This document shows, piece by piece, positions 1 through 11,452 of a stretch of DNA of 64,000 nt. The stretch spans positions 226,858 to 290,857 of the forward strand of contig JBBHKE010002729.1 of assembly GCA_037447655.1 (NCBI GenBank), given 5' to 3'. Origin of the DNA: Zygnema cylindricum (taxonomy: Eukaryota > Streptophyta > Zygnematophyceae > Zygnematales > Zygnemataceae). The notes under the pieces were generated by a model. It ran no database searches. It was not told the origin of the DNA and saw only the letters and a list, made by a program, of their open reading frames with translations. The position numbers were made by a program, and so were the translations under genes. Positions within the stretch are counted from its first letter, which is position 1. The number at the start of each line of letters is the position of its first letter.

Positions 1-59
1 CGGAGAATGTATACGGTGTATTACAGGAGGAGAGTTTCAAGGAGGTACAAGGTGCCGAG

Positions 60-561
60 GTTAGTCTGCTATAAAAGGTGACGGGCAAAGAAGAAGGAAG
101 GACTTTTTTTTTTTTCGTCTCTCCGTATGTGTGTTCTTTGCGACACTTAACTATATTACTCTAACGTAATAATCTAGATAACGTGTTACAACATAATAAT
201 ATATTGATATGAATAATGTGAATAAAATCGCAATAGTCTATATTATATATAAATATATATATTATATATATATGTGTATACATATATGTATGTATAAACA
301 TTATATATGATAACGCTATAATAAGTATAATAAGTATAATTATGTAATGATACAATGTTGTGTAATAAATCTAATAACATATATATCTATATATGTATAT
401 ATATATATAAATATATATTATATCTTATAACGCTAAAATAAGTATAATAAGTATAGTTATATAATAATACAATATTGTACTATAGATCTAATAATGCAAT
501 CTCATTATATCAATTCACAGCGTTTCTTGTGTGTATGCCTCTCTGCTTTTTTTTTTTTCAG
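60..561 (+). other. probable intron upstream of the protease exon
   Basis: This AT-rich stretch with long TA-repeat runs (about 235-420) ends in a polypyrimidine tract and CAG at 559-561, a strong splice acceptor. A GAG|GTTAGT donor-like site lies at 59/60, so bases 1-59 may be a preceding exon. The frame phase of that candidate does not join convincingly to the next exon, so I leave it unassigned. Confidence 0.4.
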
Positions 562-835
562 GAAGGAAGAAGAAACGGGCAGTGGAAAATATCGTCTGAT
601 TGGAGCCGTGGAACATGGAGGAACTTTGAGAGGAGGACATTATGTGGCATATGTAAGAGGCAATGATAATAGTTGGAGAGACGGTTTAGAAAACGATAAT
701 TCTCAACAATGGTACTATATTAGCGATTCACATGTCCGTAAATCGAGCTTAAAAGATTTGTTAAATTGCGAGGCTTATTTGTTGTTTTACGAGAGAGTGG
801 AGACGGAGGGAGAGAATCGTAAAGGTTTATCTTGA
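562..835 (+). CDS. ubiquitin-specific protease (UBP/USP), C-terminal exon
   Basis: This is the last exon of a deubiquitinating cysteine protease of the USP family, which removes ubiquitin from proteins. The exon follows a T-rich tract and CAG acceptor and runs about 91 codons to TGA. It contains the family's histidine box, GGTLRGGHYVAYVR (about bases 620-660), with the catalytic His in GGHY. The downstream WYYISDSHV segment (about 712-738) supplies the catalytic Asp region, and the chain ends in the typical EAYLLFYERV block. The catalytic Cys box would be in earlier exons, outside the window. The wording resembles plant UBP1/UBP2-type proteins (compare SKYRLVGVVEH-type text), but subfamily is inferred. 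A GA microsatellite starts right at the stop codon. I see no break in the exon. Confidence 0.8.
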
Positions 836-1003
836 TAGGGAGGTTAGAGAGAGGGAGGGACGAAGGGAGAGAGAGGGGGAGAGAGAGGGAGGGGAGAGAG
901 AGGGAGAGGGAGAGAGGAGGGGAGAGAGAGGAAGGGGGAGAGAGATGGAGCGAGAGAGGAAGAGGGAGAGATGGAGAGAGAGGGAGAGGGAGATATTTTG
1001 AAG
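836..1003 (+). repeat. GA-rich polypurine microsatellite
   Basis: Nearly pure purine on the + strand, built from GAGAGG and GAGGGA words. It lies in the 3' flank, probably the untranslated region, of the protease gene. Open frames across it are low-complexity artefacts. Confidence 0.9.
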
Positions 1004-1100
1004 CGATTGGAATTGAAATATAAAGCACAGGAAATGAGAGGTTTTTTGAGTTACATTGTGAAATTTTGTCTTTAGTCTGATGGTTGGTTTTAGTTAATTG

Positions 1101-1362
1101 AACTCTAGAAACCCTAAAAACCCTAAAAACTCTAAAACTCTAAAAACCGTTAAAACCCTAAAGACCCTAAAAACCGTAGAAACCCCAAAACCCGAAAAAC
1201 CCTAAAAACCCTAAAGGCCCTAAAAACCCTAAAAACCAAAAAAACCCTAAAACCCTAAAAACCCCGAAGACCCTAAAAACCGTAAAAACCCCAAAAATCC
1301 GAAACACCCTAAAAACCCTTAAAACCCTAAAAACTTTAAAAATCCTAAAAACATGGAGATAT
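1101..1362 (+). repeat. interstitial telomere-like tract, C-rich strand
   Basis: About 260 bp of degenerate CCCTAAA/CCCTAAAAA words (plant telomere repeat TTTAGGG read on the other strand), with variants such as CCGTAAAA and CCCGAAAA. The unit is mostly 8-10 bp rather than a strict 7 bp. Confidence 0.7.
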
Positions 1363-1929
1363 ATCTTTCCGTTTTCGGTTTTCACAAAAAAATTTCAAAC
1401 ATGTGACTAATTTTTTTTTTACAAAAAAATATAAATGACGACGATTTGGTGTCGATTTTTTTTCATGATACACAAAATAAAAAATAAAAATAAAAAGAAA
1501 AATGTGCCATAAACTATATATATTTTAATTTAGTGTTCTGCATTGTACCGAAATGTCGGCGAAAAAAATAAAAATGAATAATAATAATAATGCATTATAC
1601 AGGATTCGTGCGATAATTGAATATCGGTAGAGGGAGTATCCCTCACCCTCTCCCCCTCCCTCTTCCTCTCTCTCTCTCGCTCTCCTCCTCCCCCCACCTC
1701 AATTCCTCTCCAAAATATTTGAATTTTTTCTTTTTGATTTTTATTTCTGATTTTTCTTTGCGATTTTTTCCGGTTCCCGGTATCGTAAATTTTAGGTATT
1801 CTATATTATTAGTATTTTGATATTATTAGTTTTATTAAAAATGCTAAAAGTACATAATAGCGTTGAATTTTTTATTTTTTTTTCACATGGCTTACATGTG
1901 AAATGAAATTTCCGGCGTAATTGTGTCTT
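1363..1929. other. AT-rich spacer between the two telomere-like tracts
   Basis: A-runs and T-runs, a short CT-rich patch near 1640-1700, and no recognisable gene. Confidence 0.5.
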
Positions 1930-2240
1930 TTTTAGGGTTTTTAGGGTTTTTTAGGGTTTTTTTGGAGCCATTCTTTTAAAAAATTTATAGGGTATTTTGG
2001 GGTTTTCAGGGCGCTTATCTTCTCAAGGATTTTAGGGTCTTTTATAGGCAATTTTGAGTTTTTTAGGGCTTTTTCTAGGGTTTTTTTTGGTTTTTACCAG
2101 GTTTTTTAGGGTTTTCTGCCGAGCTTTTCCTTTTTGGTGTTTTTTCAGGGTTTCTGTTTTGGGTTTTTTTTTCTAGGGTTTTTATACTGGATTTTTGTTT
2201 AGGCTTTTTTTTTAGGGTTGTGTCAGGGTTTTTGTGGAGT
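1930..2240 (+). repeat. interstitial telomere-like tract, G-rich strand
   Basis: Degenerate TTTTAGGGTTTT words on the + strand, in opposite orientation to the tract at 1101-1362. Divergence is high, with many single-base variants and interrupting sequence. Confidence 0.6.
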
Positions 2241-3399
2241 TTTTAAACTCGAAATTTTTATTGCTTTAAATTACTTTTTTGGTATAACCTTTTTTTTCTT
2301 TTATATACCCACTAGCACGTGATACTAACTCATCTTCAAACTTTGAGTAGCTCGAGAGCCAATTTTAGTTGACAAAACATTTACATACATGCCACATGTC
2401 ATTGAATTTTTTTGCACGAGGGAGAGTACATAAAGCAACCTATACAAAAAAAAAAAATTGCAGGGTTCTCCGACAACCAATGTCATCTCGCAAAAGTGAA
2501 ATTGCCTCTCCGTATCTCTCACAGTCTCTCACACTCTCACACTCTCACACTCTCTCACACAGTCCCTCATAATCCATGTCTCGTGTTCTAACACACTATA
2601 TATAAAGAGTTCAAGTAACAGTAGCTTGTATGGAGTGTTGAATTGGGAGGAGGTTGCCGTTCAACATTGGGGTCTAATGTGGTCCGGCCACACTCAAAGG
2701 CGCCCAAAAAAAAGAGCGAAAAAAAAATGAAAAAAAAATGGGTGAGGACCAGCAAAATTAAAAATTGAGGTGCTGGCGCAATATTTAGCACATTCATAGC
2801 TTAAGGGAAAGGTCCCAGGTTTGAGCGCCAACGCAATTTTCCCTAATATGGGACATGCCGAATCTCAAAGTCTTCGTAAATCTTAAGGCACAATTAAACA
2901 ACTAACATTCAATTAATAATAGAAATAGAATTATATATATATTTTTAGCTCTTAAGTAATAAAGCTAGATTGTCCTCCTAAGATTTAATCATGTATCTCT
3001 GTATATTCAAACGATTTCTCTTAAATTATTGGATGAATGTTTGTGTGAGATTATCTTTCTCTAATGCCTCGGTGCATTTTATATCCCTTTGTGTCTGCAT
3101 ACATTGAAACACCTATTTGTGCGTGTTTATTACTTGCGGTGTAAAGGAATCTCGAGAGTAGTGTTTTGCAGTTTTGAGATATTTCAAGAGATGTCTCAAG
3201 AGTTACCCACAGTAACACAAAAACTCTAAAAACTTGAAGCTCATCCTACTGAACAACAAACTGGTCAAAAAGTCATCCGGTTTTTTATTCCGTTAAGTAG
3301 AAGCGTGTTTGAGACCATATAGTATATGAGTAGTTTACATACAAGATGTTCTTTACCAGTTTCTACGTATTTTTTTGGTTGTTTCATGGATATTACTTC
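2241..3399. other. no gene recognised
   Basis: AT-rich sequence with a short CTCACA repeat near 2515-2570 and poly-A runs. Short open frames here show no family motif. Confidence 0.4.
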
Positions 3400-3842
3400 T
3401 AATTCTCCATGCAAAAAAGGAAGTTATGACATCCATCTCGTGCATCTCCATATCCTAAATTATTAGAAGTATTGTTAAAAGCATTATTACAACGGGGAAA
3501 CAGACAATTGAAAAGAAGGTTTCCTCAAAGTCCAACCTTTCTTTGTGATTATATCCTTTTGCAACAAGTATTGCCTTATACCTTTCTATTGTGTTATCAA
3601 GATTTGACTTCACTTCAAAACCCACTCTCGATTTGGAGGAAACTACACCGACTCCCATATTTGTGCCACCATGATGGATTTCATTTCACCATTTGCGGTG
3701 TTCTTTTTCACAAACGAGATATTTTAAATATTTTCATATAATTTATGATATTTCTAGACCCTCTCTTGTTCCTTCTTTACCCATTTTTTCAAGGCTATCA
3801 ACATGCACGTGTCCTAGTATTTTATGCGATAAGTCAATTTTA
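3400..3842 (-). mobile_element. copia retrotransposon remnant (RT and integrase scraps)
   Basis: On the minus strand 3455-3658 reads as a decayed Ty1/copia reverse transcriptase N-terminal piece, with DNTIERYKAILVAKGY and a following FEETF segment. The next bases, 3400-3450, continue as a degraded copy of the VHQMDIKTAFLHGE block. A separate scrap at about 3755-3842 matches the integrase HHCC region (GHVHVDSLEKM-like). The two pieces are closer together than in an intact element, so intervening pol sequence has been deleted. Compare the better copies at 44.3-48.5 kb and 59.6-63.9 kb. Confidence 0.7.
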
Positions 3843-3950
3843 GAGGGAGAGGGAGGCGGAGGAGGGCGAGGAGGTAGAGGGAGGTGGAGGGGGGGGAGGG
3901 CGAGGAGGGAGAGGGAGAGGGAGAGGGAGAGGGAGAGGGAGGGCGTGCTT
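3843..3950 (+). repeat. GA-rich polypurine microsatellite
   Basis: GAGGGAGG and GAGAGGGA words abut the copia scrap at its 5' (minus-strand) side. Confidence 0.85.
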
Positions 3951-4631
3951 TGATCACTCTAATTTATTCAAAGTAACATTGTTGATTCCGCATCCCAGCA
4001 AACGAAGGGCGAAACGTATCCCCAACAAGAAGGATAGAGAGGCCAGCTCAACCAAATAGTCAAATCGATCGCTCTAACCCAAAATCCAACTACGAGCTTA
4101 TTAATTGCAACAACGCAAACATACCCAATTAGAGCTAGAGTTACCGCAACTGCTGGTACCAGACTTGCTATCCAATGGGTTCTTGTTAAGGGATTTAGAT
4201 TGTACTCATTCTAATTACCAGACTCATATAGCCTAATATTGTTGTTTATTGTTAGTACCTTCTTTTGTCAGGGTTAGATAATTTGCGCGTCGGCTGCTAC
4301 CAATCAGAAGGTAAGCGATAATTGTCATGTTTTCCTTAAATTTACATATATGACACTGTGACATATGTAACATATTCCGATGAAGATTTTCCCTTAAATA
4401 ACTTGGGCTCATTGGGTTAACTTTCGGCTCAAAACAAGCTCGTATTTTGCGATGACGTGATTGGCTGACCTGTTGTATGATGCGATTCATTATCCGCCAC
4501 GTGGCGAAAACAGCGAAAAAAAAAACTGAACAGCGGGAAGAATAGAGAATTGTTAAAAAAAAAAAAATTTAGTCTCCTTTACGCGTCGAAGATCCCAAAT
4601 TTGGGCGACTACAGTACCGTACAGTACATTA

Positions 4632-5699
4632 CACCGTGAATCGTTGTTCGCGTAAAGGTTTCTTTAGCGTGTAGGAACAATTACCGTTATTTACGCTAAT
4701 TGAGAATTTGGATTTAAAAAAAAAAAACAAACATACTGGATATTTACTTATACTAATTTGGATTAAAAAAAAATTAAACACCCACCCCAAACTTGTTTAC
4801 ACTAATATCGGTTCTGTTCAAAATCTGACAAATAGTACACAAATCGTACGTTCACACGGTCGAAATGCGGTTAATCTGACAAATAGTACACAAATCGTAC
4901 GTTCACACGGTCGAAATGCGGTTGTCGGACGAATATGTGAGAACGTGATTTTTGACAACCCGATTTCATCCCCTTTTTAGAGCGCATATTCTCATGCGTC
5001 CGTGGTTACTAAAACCCATTAATTATGCTTTCTCACTTAAAAAGGTACAGTTTTGTACGGTCTGACAGTAGCCGTACAACACTCTATTTAGATGATAAAA
5101 ATTGGAAAAGAACCCTAAATGGCGTAAAAGAAAAAACAGAATAATTTATGTTGTTTAAGAATTTGGGAAAAAAAAAGGTATCTTAAATAACGTCCATATA
5201 GGAATAATTACAATGATTTACGCTAATTAGGAATTTGAAAATTTTCAAAAAAAACATACATTCTAATTGTTTGCTAATGCTAATTTGGGTCTTTGAAAAA
5301 AATATATGTTGGTCACAAACATGCTTACACTAATATAGGTACTTGTACAAAATCTGACAAATCGTACACAAATCGTACGTTCACACAGTCGAAACGTAGT
5401 TGTAGGACGAATATGTGTGAACGTGATATTTGACAGCCCGATTTCATCCCCTTTTTAGATCGCATATTCTCATACGGCTGCGGTTACTAGAACTCATTAA
5501 TTATATTTTTTCACTTAGTTTGACACTTATCGTACACCACACTATTTAAATGACAACGTACTTTCGTTTTTATGCTAATTGGACAAAAAGCCCTAAATGG
5601 CGTAAAGGAAAAAACATAATAATTTATGCTATTTAAGAATTTGGAAAGAAAAAAGTGGGACCGAATTAGCATTCAATACGCTAATAGCGATTGGCGGTG
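4632..5699. mobile_element. 1.07 kb non-autonomous TA-flanked inverted-repeat element
   Basis: The left end is CACCGTGAATCGTTGTTCGC and the right end is the inverse of CACCGCCAATCGCTATTAGC. Both are flanked by TA (4630-4631 and 5700-5701), as expected for a TA target duplication. Internal sequence (GTACACAAATCGTACGTTCA, and a CGAATATGTGAGAACGTGAT segment) recurs in the element at 16052-16616, so the two are one family. No transposase frame is visible, so it is non-autonomous. The TIRs are imperfect. Confidence 0.65.
4822..4923 (+). repeat. perfect 51 bp tandem duplication
   Basis: Units 4822-4872 and 4873-4923 are identical by eye. A third, diverged copy lies around 5352-5402. All are internal to the miniature element. 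Confidence 0.85.
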
Positions 5700-5701
5700 T
5701 A

Positions 5702-5724
5702 CACCGCGAATCGTTATTAGTGTC
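5702..5724 (+). repeat. second element terminus, head to head with the previous one
   Basis: CACCGCGAATCGTTATTAGT starts immediately after the shared TA that ends the 4632-5699 element. No matching right terminus was found downstream, so this is a truncated or solo end. Confidence 0.5.
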
Positions 5725-6609
5725 AAAGTCATTAATTTGGGTTCTTAAAATTTTAATTTTTTTCCTCAAATAGTATACATGATTTTAAATTTTCATTGAC
5801 GTTAATTGAGGTACCGTACAAAATAGCGTGAAGTCCAAAAGTACATTAATATATAATTAGTGTGGTGTATGGTCAATGTCAAACCGTATATAAATGTAAC
5901 TTTTGAGTTGAAATTTAGAAAATTAAGTTTTAAATTATACGCGCATGCATACGAACGTGCGCCAAAATAATATATTCAACCTCGTCGCCAAAAAACAAGT
6001 TCGCACACATTCCCCTACAATCGCCTTTTTTGCATTGTAAATATAAAATATGTTCGCATGTGGGAAGTCACGATCTTTCAGTTAAAGAAGTGAATTGTGT
6101 GTAGTTACACGCCCACATACTACGTCTTGAAACTGCAAACTCACTATAACATGCTTTGTGTCCAATTAGCGTCAATATGTATCCTGTTTCGGTGCAAACG
6201 AACGAATTTACCGTAAATGTTTATTCTATTATGGTGTTTAGATGTGATTTCACCATGAATTAGAATTAATGTATACGTTAATAAGGGGTCAAAGTGACAA
6301 AGGGACCACAAATTAAAATTAATGGGTTATAATAAATAGGATAAAAATACAACATTTGGCGTTGGTGATATTTGGGTCGAAGTAACGCCAAATGCGGACT
6401 ATACATAGAAAAATGGATATTTTTTGGACAAATCACATCCAACCAATTTTTTTTCTTTTTAGGGATCTGATGCTGCGCCGTCATTTTGGCTAACAGACAG
6501 ATTTCATTCGTTTCATGAGAAAGCAGGCGAAAATACCGCCGCCGCCTTCATGTCACTTCCATGGATTCGCAGTCGCATGTGGCGTCTGCTTCTCCCTCGT
6601 CATGTGTGG
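5725..6609. other. no gene recognised
   Basis: AT-rich sequence without motif-bearing frames. It includes a few words shared with the neighbouring miniature element (GCTAATT, GTACAAAAT). Confidence 0.4.
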
Positions 6610-7655
6610 CGTCCCTCCATTTCCCTCTACATTGCCTCCGCCCCTCTTTCCCCCTCCCTTTTCTCTCGAACGTACCTATGCTGATTTCCCTTTTTTCTTT
6701 TTGTGGGTTTTTTAAAATGTGCTCCCTCTCCTTGTTGCCCTCTCCCTCTACCTCTCTCTCTCCCTCTCAATCTATCTCCATCCCCTATCCCTTTCGCTCT
6801 CCCTTTCCCTTTCCCTCTTCCTCTCCCTTTCCCTGTCCTTTTCCCTCTCGTTCTACCTCTCCCTCTCCCTGTCCCTCTCCCTCTCGTTCTACTTCTCCCT
6901 CTCCTTGCCCCTCTCCATCTCCCCCTCCCTCTCCTCACACTCTCGATCTGCCGCACTATCTCCCTCCCCCTCTTCCTCTCCCTCTCCCCACTCCCTCGAT
7001 CTGCCGCTATCTATGCCTCTCCCTTTTTAGTTGTCACACTATCTTCATTTTACTATGTTTTTTTATCTCATATAATTCTCATTTTTATTTTGTCTGTCTC
7101 TCTCTCCCTTATGGTACTCAGTGACGAGACTGTATCATCGTTGAATGTTATGTTTTTTTATCTTGCCAGTCAATGACGAGATTGTCTTAGCGCTGAATGG
7201 CATTTTTCCCTCTCCTATCCTCTCCCTCTTACCCTCTCGATCTATCGCTCTCTCTCCCTCTCCCTCTCCCTCTCCCTCTCCCTCTCCTCCCTCTCTTGAG
7301 TTGCCGCTATCTCTCCCTCTCCCTTTCCCTCTCCCTCTCTAATTTTTTCTCTCACCTTGCCGCACTCGCTCTCTCCCCCCCTCTTCTCTTCCTCTCCCCC
7401 CTCTCTCTATCTACCGCTATCTCTCCCTCTCTTTTTCCCTATCCTTTCCCTACTCTCTCTCCCTCTCTCCCTTTCCCTCTCCCTCTCACCCTCTGGACCT
7501 ACTGCACTATCTCCCTCCCTCTCTCCCTCTTCCTCTCCCTCTCCTGTAGAAATTGCTGTACTCTTTAATTCTCGATCTCCCTCTTACTTTCCCATTTCCT
7601 TTTCCCTACACTCAAAATCCTGTGGTTTCTCCTTCCCTTTCTCCCTCTCCCATTT
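6610..7655 (+). repeat. CT-rich polypyrimidine array
   Basis: About 1 kb of CTCTCCCT, CCTCTCCC and CTTTCCCT words with two short interruptions (about 7030-7200). The many long open frames here, rich in Pro, Leu and Ser or Arg and Gly, are simple-sequence artefacts. Confidence 0.9.
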
Positions 7656-9049
7656 AATTGCCCACTAAAATTACACGTTAATGTAGTAATTTTTTTAACT
7701 AACTCCATTGTTGTTTTTCTTGTTGTATTTCTTTCTTTGTTGTAGGCACTCGATTTCATTTAGTGAGCTGATTGTAATGGAGGAACACACGGATGGATTG
7801 TGGGAATGTCAACAAGTTTTCTTTACTCCATTTAATAATAGGACTTCCAAACAAATTTCTACATGAGTTTGAGAAGGTTATTAGATTAGCATTTGTTACA
7901 AAGGATAATTTTTAATGGGCGATGTACTTTTCGTTCATGTAGACGAATATTTTATTTACGTTTGAAAAACAGGTATTTGGTTGTACTTATTGTATTCATT
8001 TTACGGTGAACTTCTTTGTGATTCTTAGGCAAAAAGAATTGAATTTATTTCCAAGTGTATTATTGTAATAATTTTATAATTGTAATTCATTTTGATGTTG
8101 TATCAATCACGGGTGTTTGATTTTATTTCTCCATGTTTTGTAAATGTTAAGCAATACTCGTGATGAAGTGTGTGGCTATTGTTAACTATTTTGGTTGTCG
8201 CCCATTTGATTGTTCTCTCTCTCTCTCTCTTTCTTTATTTTTGTCATTGTCACCCTATTTTTATTTTAGTTTTTTTTTTCTCTGTCAATCTCCCTTTTTA
8301 TTTTTTCTGTCTCTCTCTCCCTTATGGTACTCAGCGACGAGATTGCATCGTCGCTGAATGGTATGTTTTTCTATCGTGCCATTCAACAACTTGAATGTCT
8401 CGATGCTGAATGTCATATTTCATTTTTCACCATTCATCACCGACACCGTGTCAACACAAGGTGTTAGAACCCATTTCTCCATCCAATGATTATTTGTCTC
8501 TTATTTTCCATCTCTGTTTAATATTGAACTTTACAACACTATCCGTCCCTCTAGTCCTCATACTCTCCGACTTGTTTTTTTATGCTTCACACTTCATTTT
8601 TACATCTTTAAAATCCAGCTTTTTAGTTTTCTCTTTTCCTATCTGTCACTATTCGATTTTCTTTATTTTTCTTTCCCTTTCTCTCTCATGGTCTCTCTAC
8701 TTTATACCTTTGTCTCTCTTACCTTTGTTATCTTTAAAGCATACCATAACTTACTGCCATCCAGCGACGATGCTATGTCGTCACTGAATGGTACACCTTG
8801 AATCGTTATTAGCGTATAGAAATTATTAGTGTAAAGAAAAAATTAGCGTCATTTATTCTAATTTAGTGCCAGAAGACGTGGCACATTATGGTCCACGTCC
8901 TTAAATAGTGTAATTTATTATATTTAAGGTATCAATGTCAAAATTTTGGGGTGCCGATATAGCGTACATAAGGCTAATAACGATTCACGGTGTATATTTC
9001 ATATTCGGCCAATCGGCGACGACAATTTGTCGTTGCTGAATGGCAGCAT
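7117..9049. repeat. six dispersed copies of a short hairpin motif
   Basis: Copies lie at about 7117-7150, 7166-7202, 8329-8363, 8376-8417, 8757-8791 and 9011-9049. The best copy (8329-8363) reads CAGCGACGA, a 7-base loop, then TCGTCGCTG followed by AATGG, giving a 9 bp perfect stem. Copies 1 and 3 share the preceding CTCTCTCCCTTATGGTACTC, so part of the flank was copied too. The rest of 7656-9300 contains no recognised gene. Confidence 0.65.
8794..8992. mobile_element. 199 bp miniature inverted-repeat element
   Basis: The left end is CACCTTGAATCGTTATTAGC and the inverted right end is CACCGTGAATCGTTATTAGC. It is flanked by TA at 8792-8793 and 8993-8994, and the terminal family is the same as at 4632 and 16052. 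It sits one base beyond a hairpin-motif copy. Confidence 0.75.
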
Positions 9050-9299
9050 GATACTACAATTTAGAATACGTTTTCCCAACATCACTACAAATAGATTTCA
9101 TCCATTATTTTGGCCATTCAACTTGCGTAGACAAAATATGAAAACAAAAAAACAAAGAGGGATATATAATATTTAATGTGAAAGAAAAAAATACAATTAA
9201 TAGTGCATACTGCAGTCAAAGAAGAGTACAAATATTAGCCTACCAATATAAAACTACTAAAAAAAGCCAAACAAATCCACACTATTATTAAATTTTTTT

Positions 9300-9764
9300 G
9301 CAAACGCCCATTATCTATTTCACCACCCCTCCTTGTCTATAAAGTGCCTCAAAATCACTGTAGTCCTCTAACTCTTCGTCATGATTGGCTTCATCCTCTT
9401 GAATGTCGGCCTCTCAAAGGAGTCAGAGTAAATCGCGTGCGGGAGCCGAAGGAGGTGACACCTTGTCGCCCTCAAAATGGTTTCGCCATTTCATGATTAT
9501 GACATGCAAATCTTACGTAAGCATACTCTATTCCCATTTCTTATCCATTAATGACAATCCACATTGAATTATCGCCTTCCGTGCATACCCCATGCCATTC
9601 TTGTCCTTCATTTCGTTCACCTTGCAAATTGAATCTGTTAAAATTTGTTTATTTTCTAGGTCTGAATTTATTCTATGTGTTTCTATGGTCTTGTCAAAGT
9701 CATCCATACTTGTCGTATTCACTGGAAGACAGACTGAGATAGACATGGCTGTCGCCATAGTCAA
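9300..9764 (-). other. decayed minus-strand coding-like segment, unidentified
   Basis: On the minus strand a frame starting MDDFDKTIETHRIN and ending at MDKKWE is followed, in a shifted frame, by an acidic tail (EDEANHDEELEDYSDFE) and a stop near 9320. The composition is protein-like and could be the C-terminal part of a DNA transposase. No diagnostic residue is visible, so I do not assign a family. Confidence 0.2.
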
Positions 9765-10085
9765 AAAGAAACATGCTGACAGACTAATAGATGACCAAAA
9801 TGTTAACCCTAATCGGATTTTATCTTAAGTCCGTCAGGGTTTAGGCTGTACGGCGTAGCCGTGCGCTTTATCCCTAAGGTCTTGACGAAACAATACACAT
9901 ATATGGTTTGGCATTTATTTAAAAAGCCTGGCAACGTCACTTTCACTTAAACAGACCAAATTCACGAAACGGCACATATAGACAACGACGCTCGCGGACG
10001 CGAATCTAACCATGTAAAATATATGATCGGATAGACGTCGTCGCCGCCGCCACCCTGAGTGAATCTTTGGCGGCCTTCGTGTTGA
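9738..10085 (+). repeat. LTR fragment related to the element C LTR
   Basis: The order of blocks matches the LTR at 38540-38900 and 50140-50490: a CATGGCTG...CGCCATAGTCA core, then CAAAATGTT..CCCTAA, an antisense tRNA-like patch, ACGACGCTCGCGGACG, and CTTTGGCGGC. The ends are lost, so it is an old remnant. A weaker LTR-like stretch follows at about 10385-10620. Confidence 0.6.
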
Positions 10086-10190
10086 AAAAGGTATTTTATA
10101 TTCTTGATCTTTTGCTCATGGTCTTACTGCAGCCCTCATAGTTGTCGTAGTCATATAGTTGTCGCAGTCACGGAGGACTTGCAGGCAGCC

Positions 10191-10377
10191 ATGGGTGCCC
10201 TATGCAGACAAGAAGACAGACATGGGTGCCCTATGTAGACAAGAAGACATACATGGGTGCCCTATGCAGACAAGAAGACAGACAGACACGAGCAAAGGAC
10301 CCAGCTCCTGCAAAAGAAAGATGGCCAGGACTACGAGCAAAGGACCCAGCTCTTGCAAAAGAGAGATGGCCAGGACT
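10191..10377 (+). repeat. two short tandem arrays, 31 bp x 3 and 45 bp x 2
   Basis: Units starting ATGGGTGCCCTATGCAGACA begin at 10191, 10222 and 10253 (31 bp period). Units starting ACGAGCAAAGGACCCAGCTC begin at 10288 and 10333 (45 bp period), with few mismatches. Confidence 0.85.
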
Positions 10378-10639
10378 AAGGTATGATCCTGTGACGTCCC
10401 GGATAGTAACCGTACGGCATAGCCCTTGGTCTTATCCATTAAGTCTTGATGATCCTTGCCGTATATTGGGTACGATTAATACTTAAACATTACAGGGCGG
10501 CATATTCCATTTAACTTAACTACGGGAAAAATTGGACATGGAAACGTACGGGTCCGCACAAAATCCAAACCGCACATAATATACAAAACACCATTTAATT
10601 TCGACAGACGAAATCGAATGGCTGGATTAGATCGAAAGC

Positions 10640-11452
10640 CTGAAAAATGAGATAGAGGGAGAGGGAGAGGAGAGGGAGAGGGAGGGGGAGAGGGAGAGGT
10701 AGAGGAAGAGGGAGAGGAAGTGGGAAAGAGAGAGGGAGAGGGAAAAGGGGAGGGAGAGGGAGAGGGAGAGGGAGAGGACAGGAAAGGAAAGGGAGAGAGG
10801 GAGAGGGAGGGGGAGAGGGAGAGGGAGAGGGAGAGGGAGAGGGAGAGGGAGAGGGATAGGGATATGGAGAGAGAGAGGGGGAGGGGGAGGGAGTGGGAGA
10901 GGGAGGGGGGAGAGTGAGAGGGAGATGGAGGGGGGGAGGGAGAGGGAGAGGGAGGGGGAGAGGAAGTGGGAAAGAGAGAGGGAGAGGGAAAAGGGGAGGG
11001 AGAGGGAGAGGGAGAGGGAGAGGACAGGAAAGGAAAGGGAGAGAGGGAGATGGAGAGGGAGAGGGAGAGGGAGAGGGAGAGGGATAGGGAGAGGGAGGGA
11101 GAGGGAGAGGGAGAGGGAGAGGGAGTGGGAGAGGGAGGGGGAGAGGAGAGGAAAGGGAAAGGGAGAGAGAGAGAGAGAGGGAGAGGAGAGGGAGAGGGAG
11201 GGGGAGAGGGAGAGGTAGAGGAGGGAGAGGGAGAGGGAGAGCGAGAGGAAGAGGGAAAGGGAGAGGGAGAGGGAAATGGGGAGGGAGAGGGAAAGGGAGA
11301 GGGAGAGGGAGAGGGAGAGGGAGATGGAGATGGAGAGGGAGAGGGAGATGGAGATGGAGAGGGAGAGGGAGAGGGAGATGGAGATGGAGAGGGAGAGGGA
11401 GAGGAGAGGGAGAGGGAGAGGGAGAGGGAGAAGGAGAGGGAGAGGGAGAGCC
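10640..11452 (+). repeat. GA-rich polypurine array with internal higher-order duplication
   Basis: About 0.8 kb almost purely of GAGAGGGA words. A roughly 240 bp block around 10720-10880 (AGTGGGAAAGAGAGAGGGAG through GAGGACAGGAAAGGAAAGGG) recurs around 10960-11090, so the array grew partly by segment duplication. It is the complement-type counterpart of the CT array at 6.6-7.7 kb. Long frames on either strand are artefacts. Confidence 0.9.

Noticed and set aside
1-59. Candidate upstream exon of the ubiquitin protease ending at GAG|GTTAGT
   Set aside because: The best-looking frame ends in phase 0, while the next exon needs phase 2. Not enough evidence.
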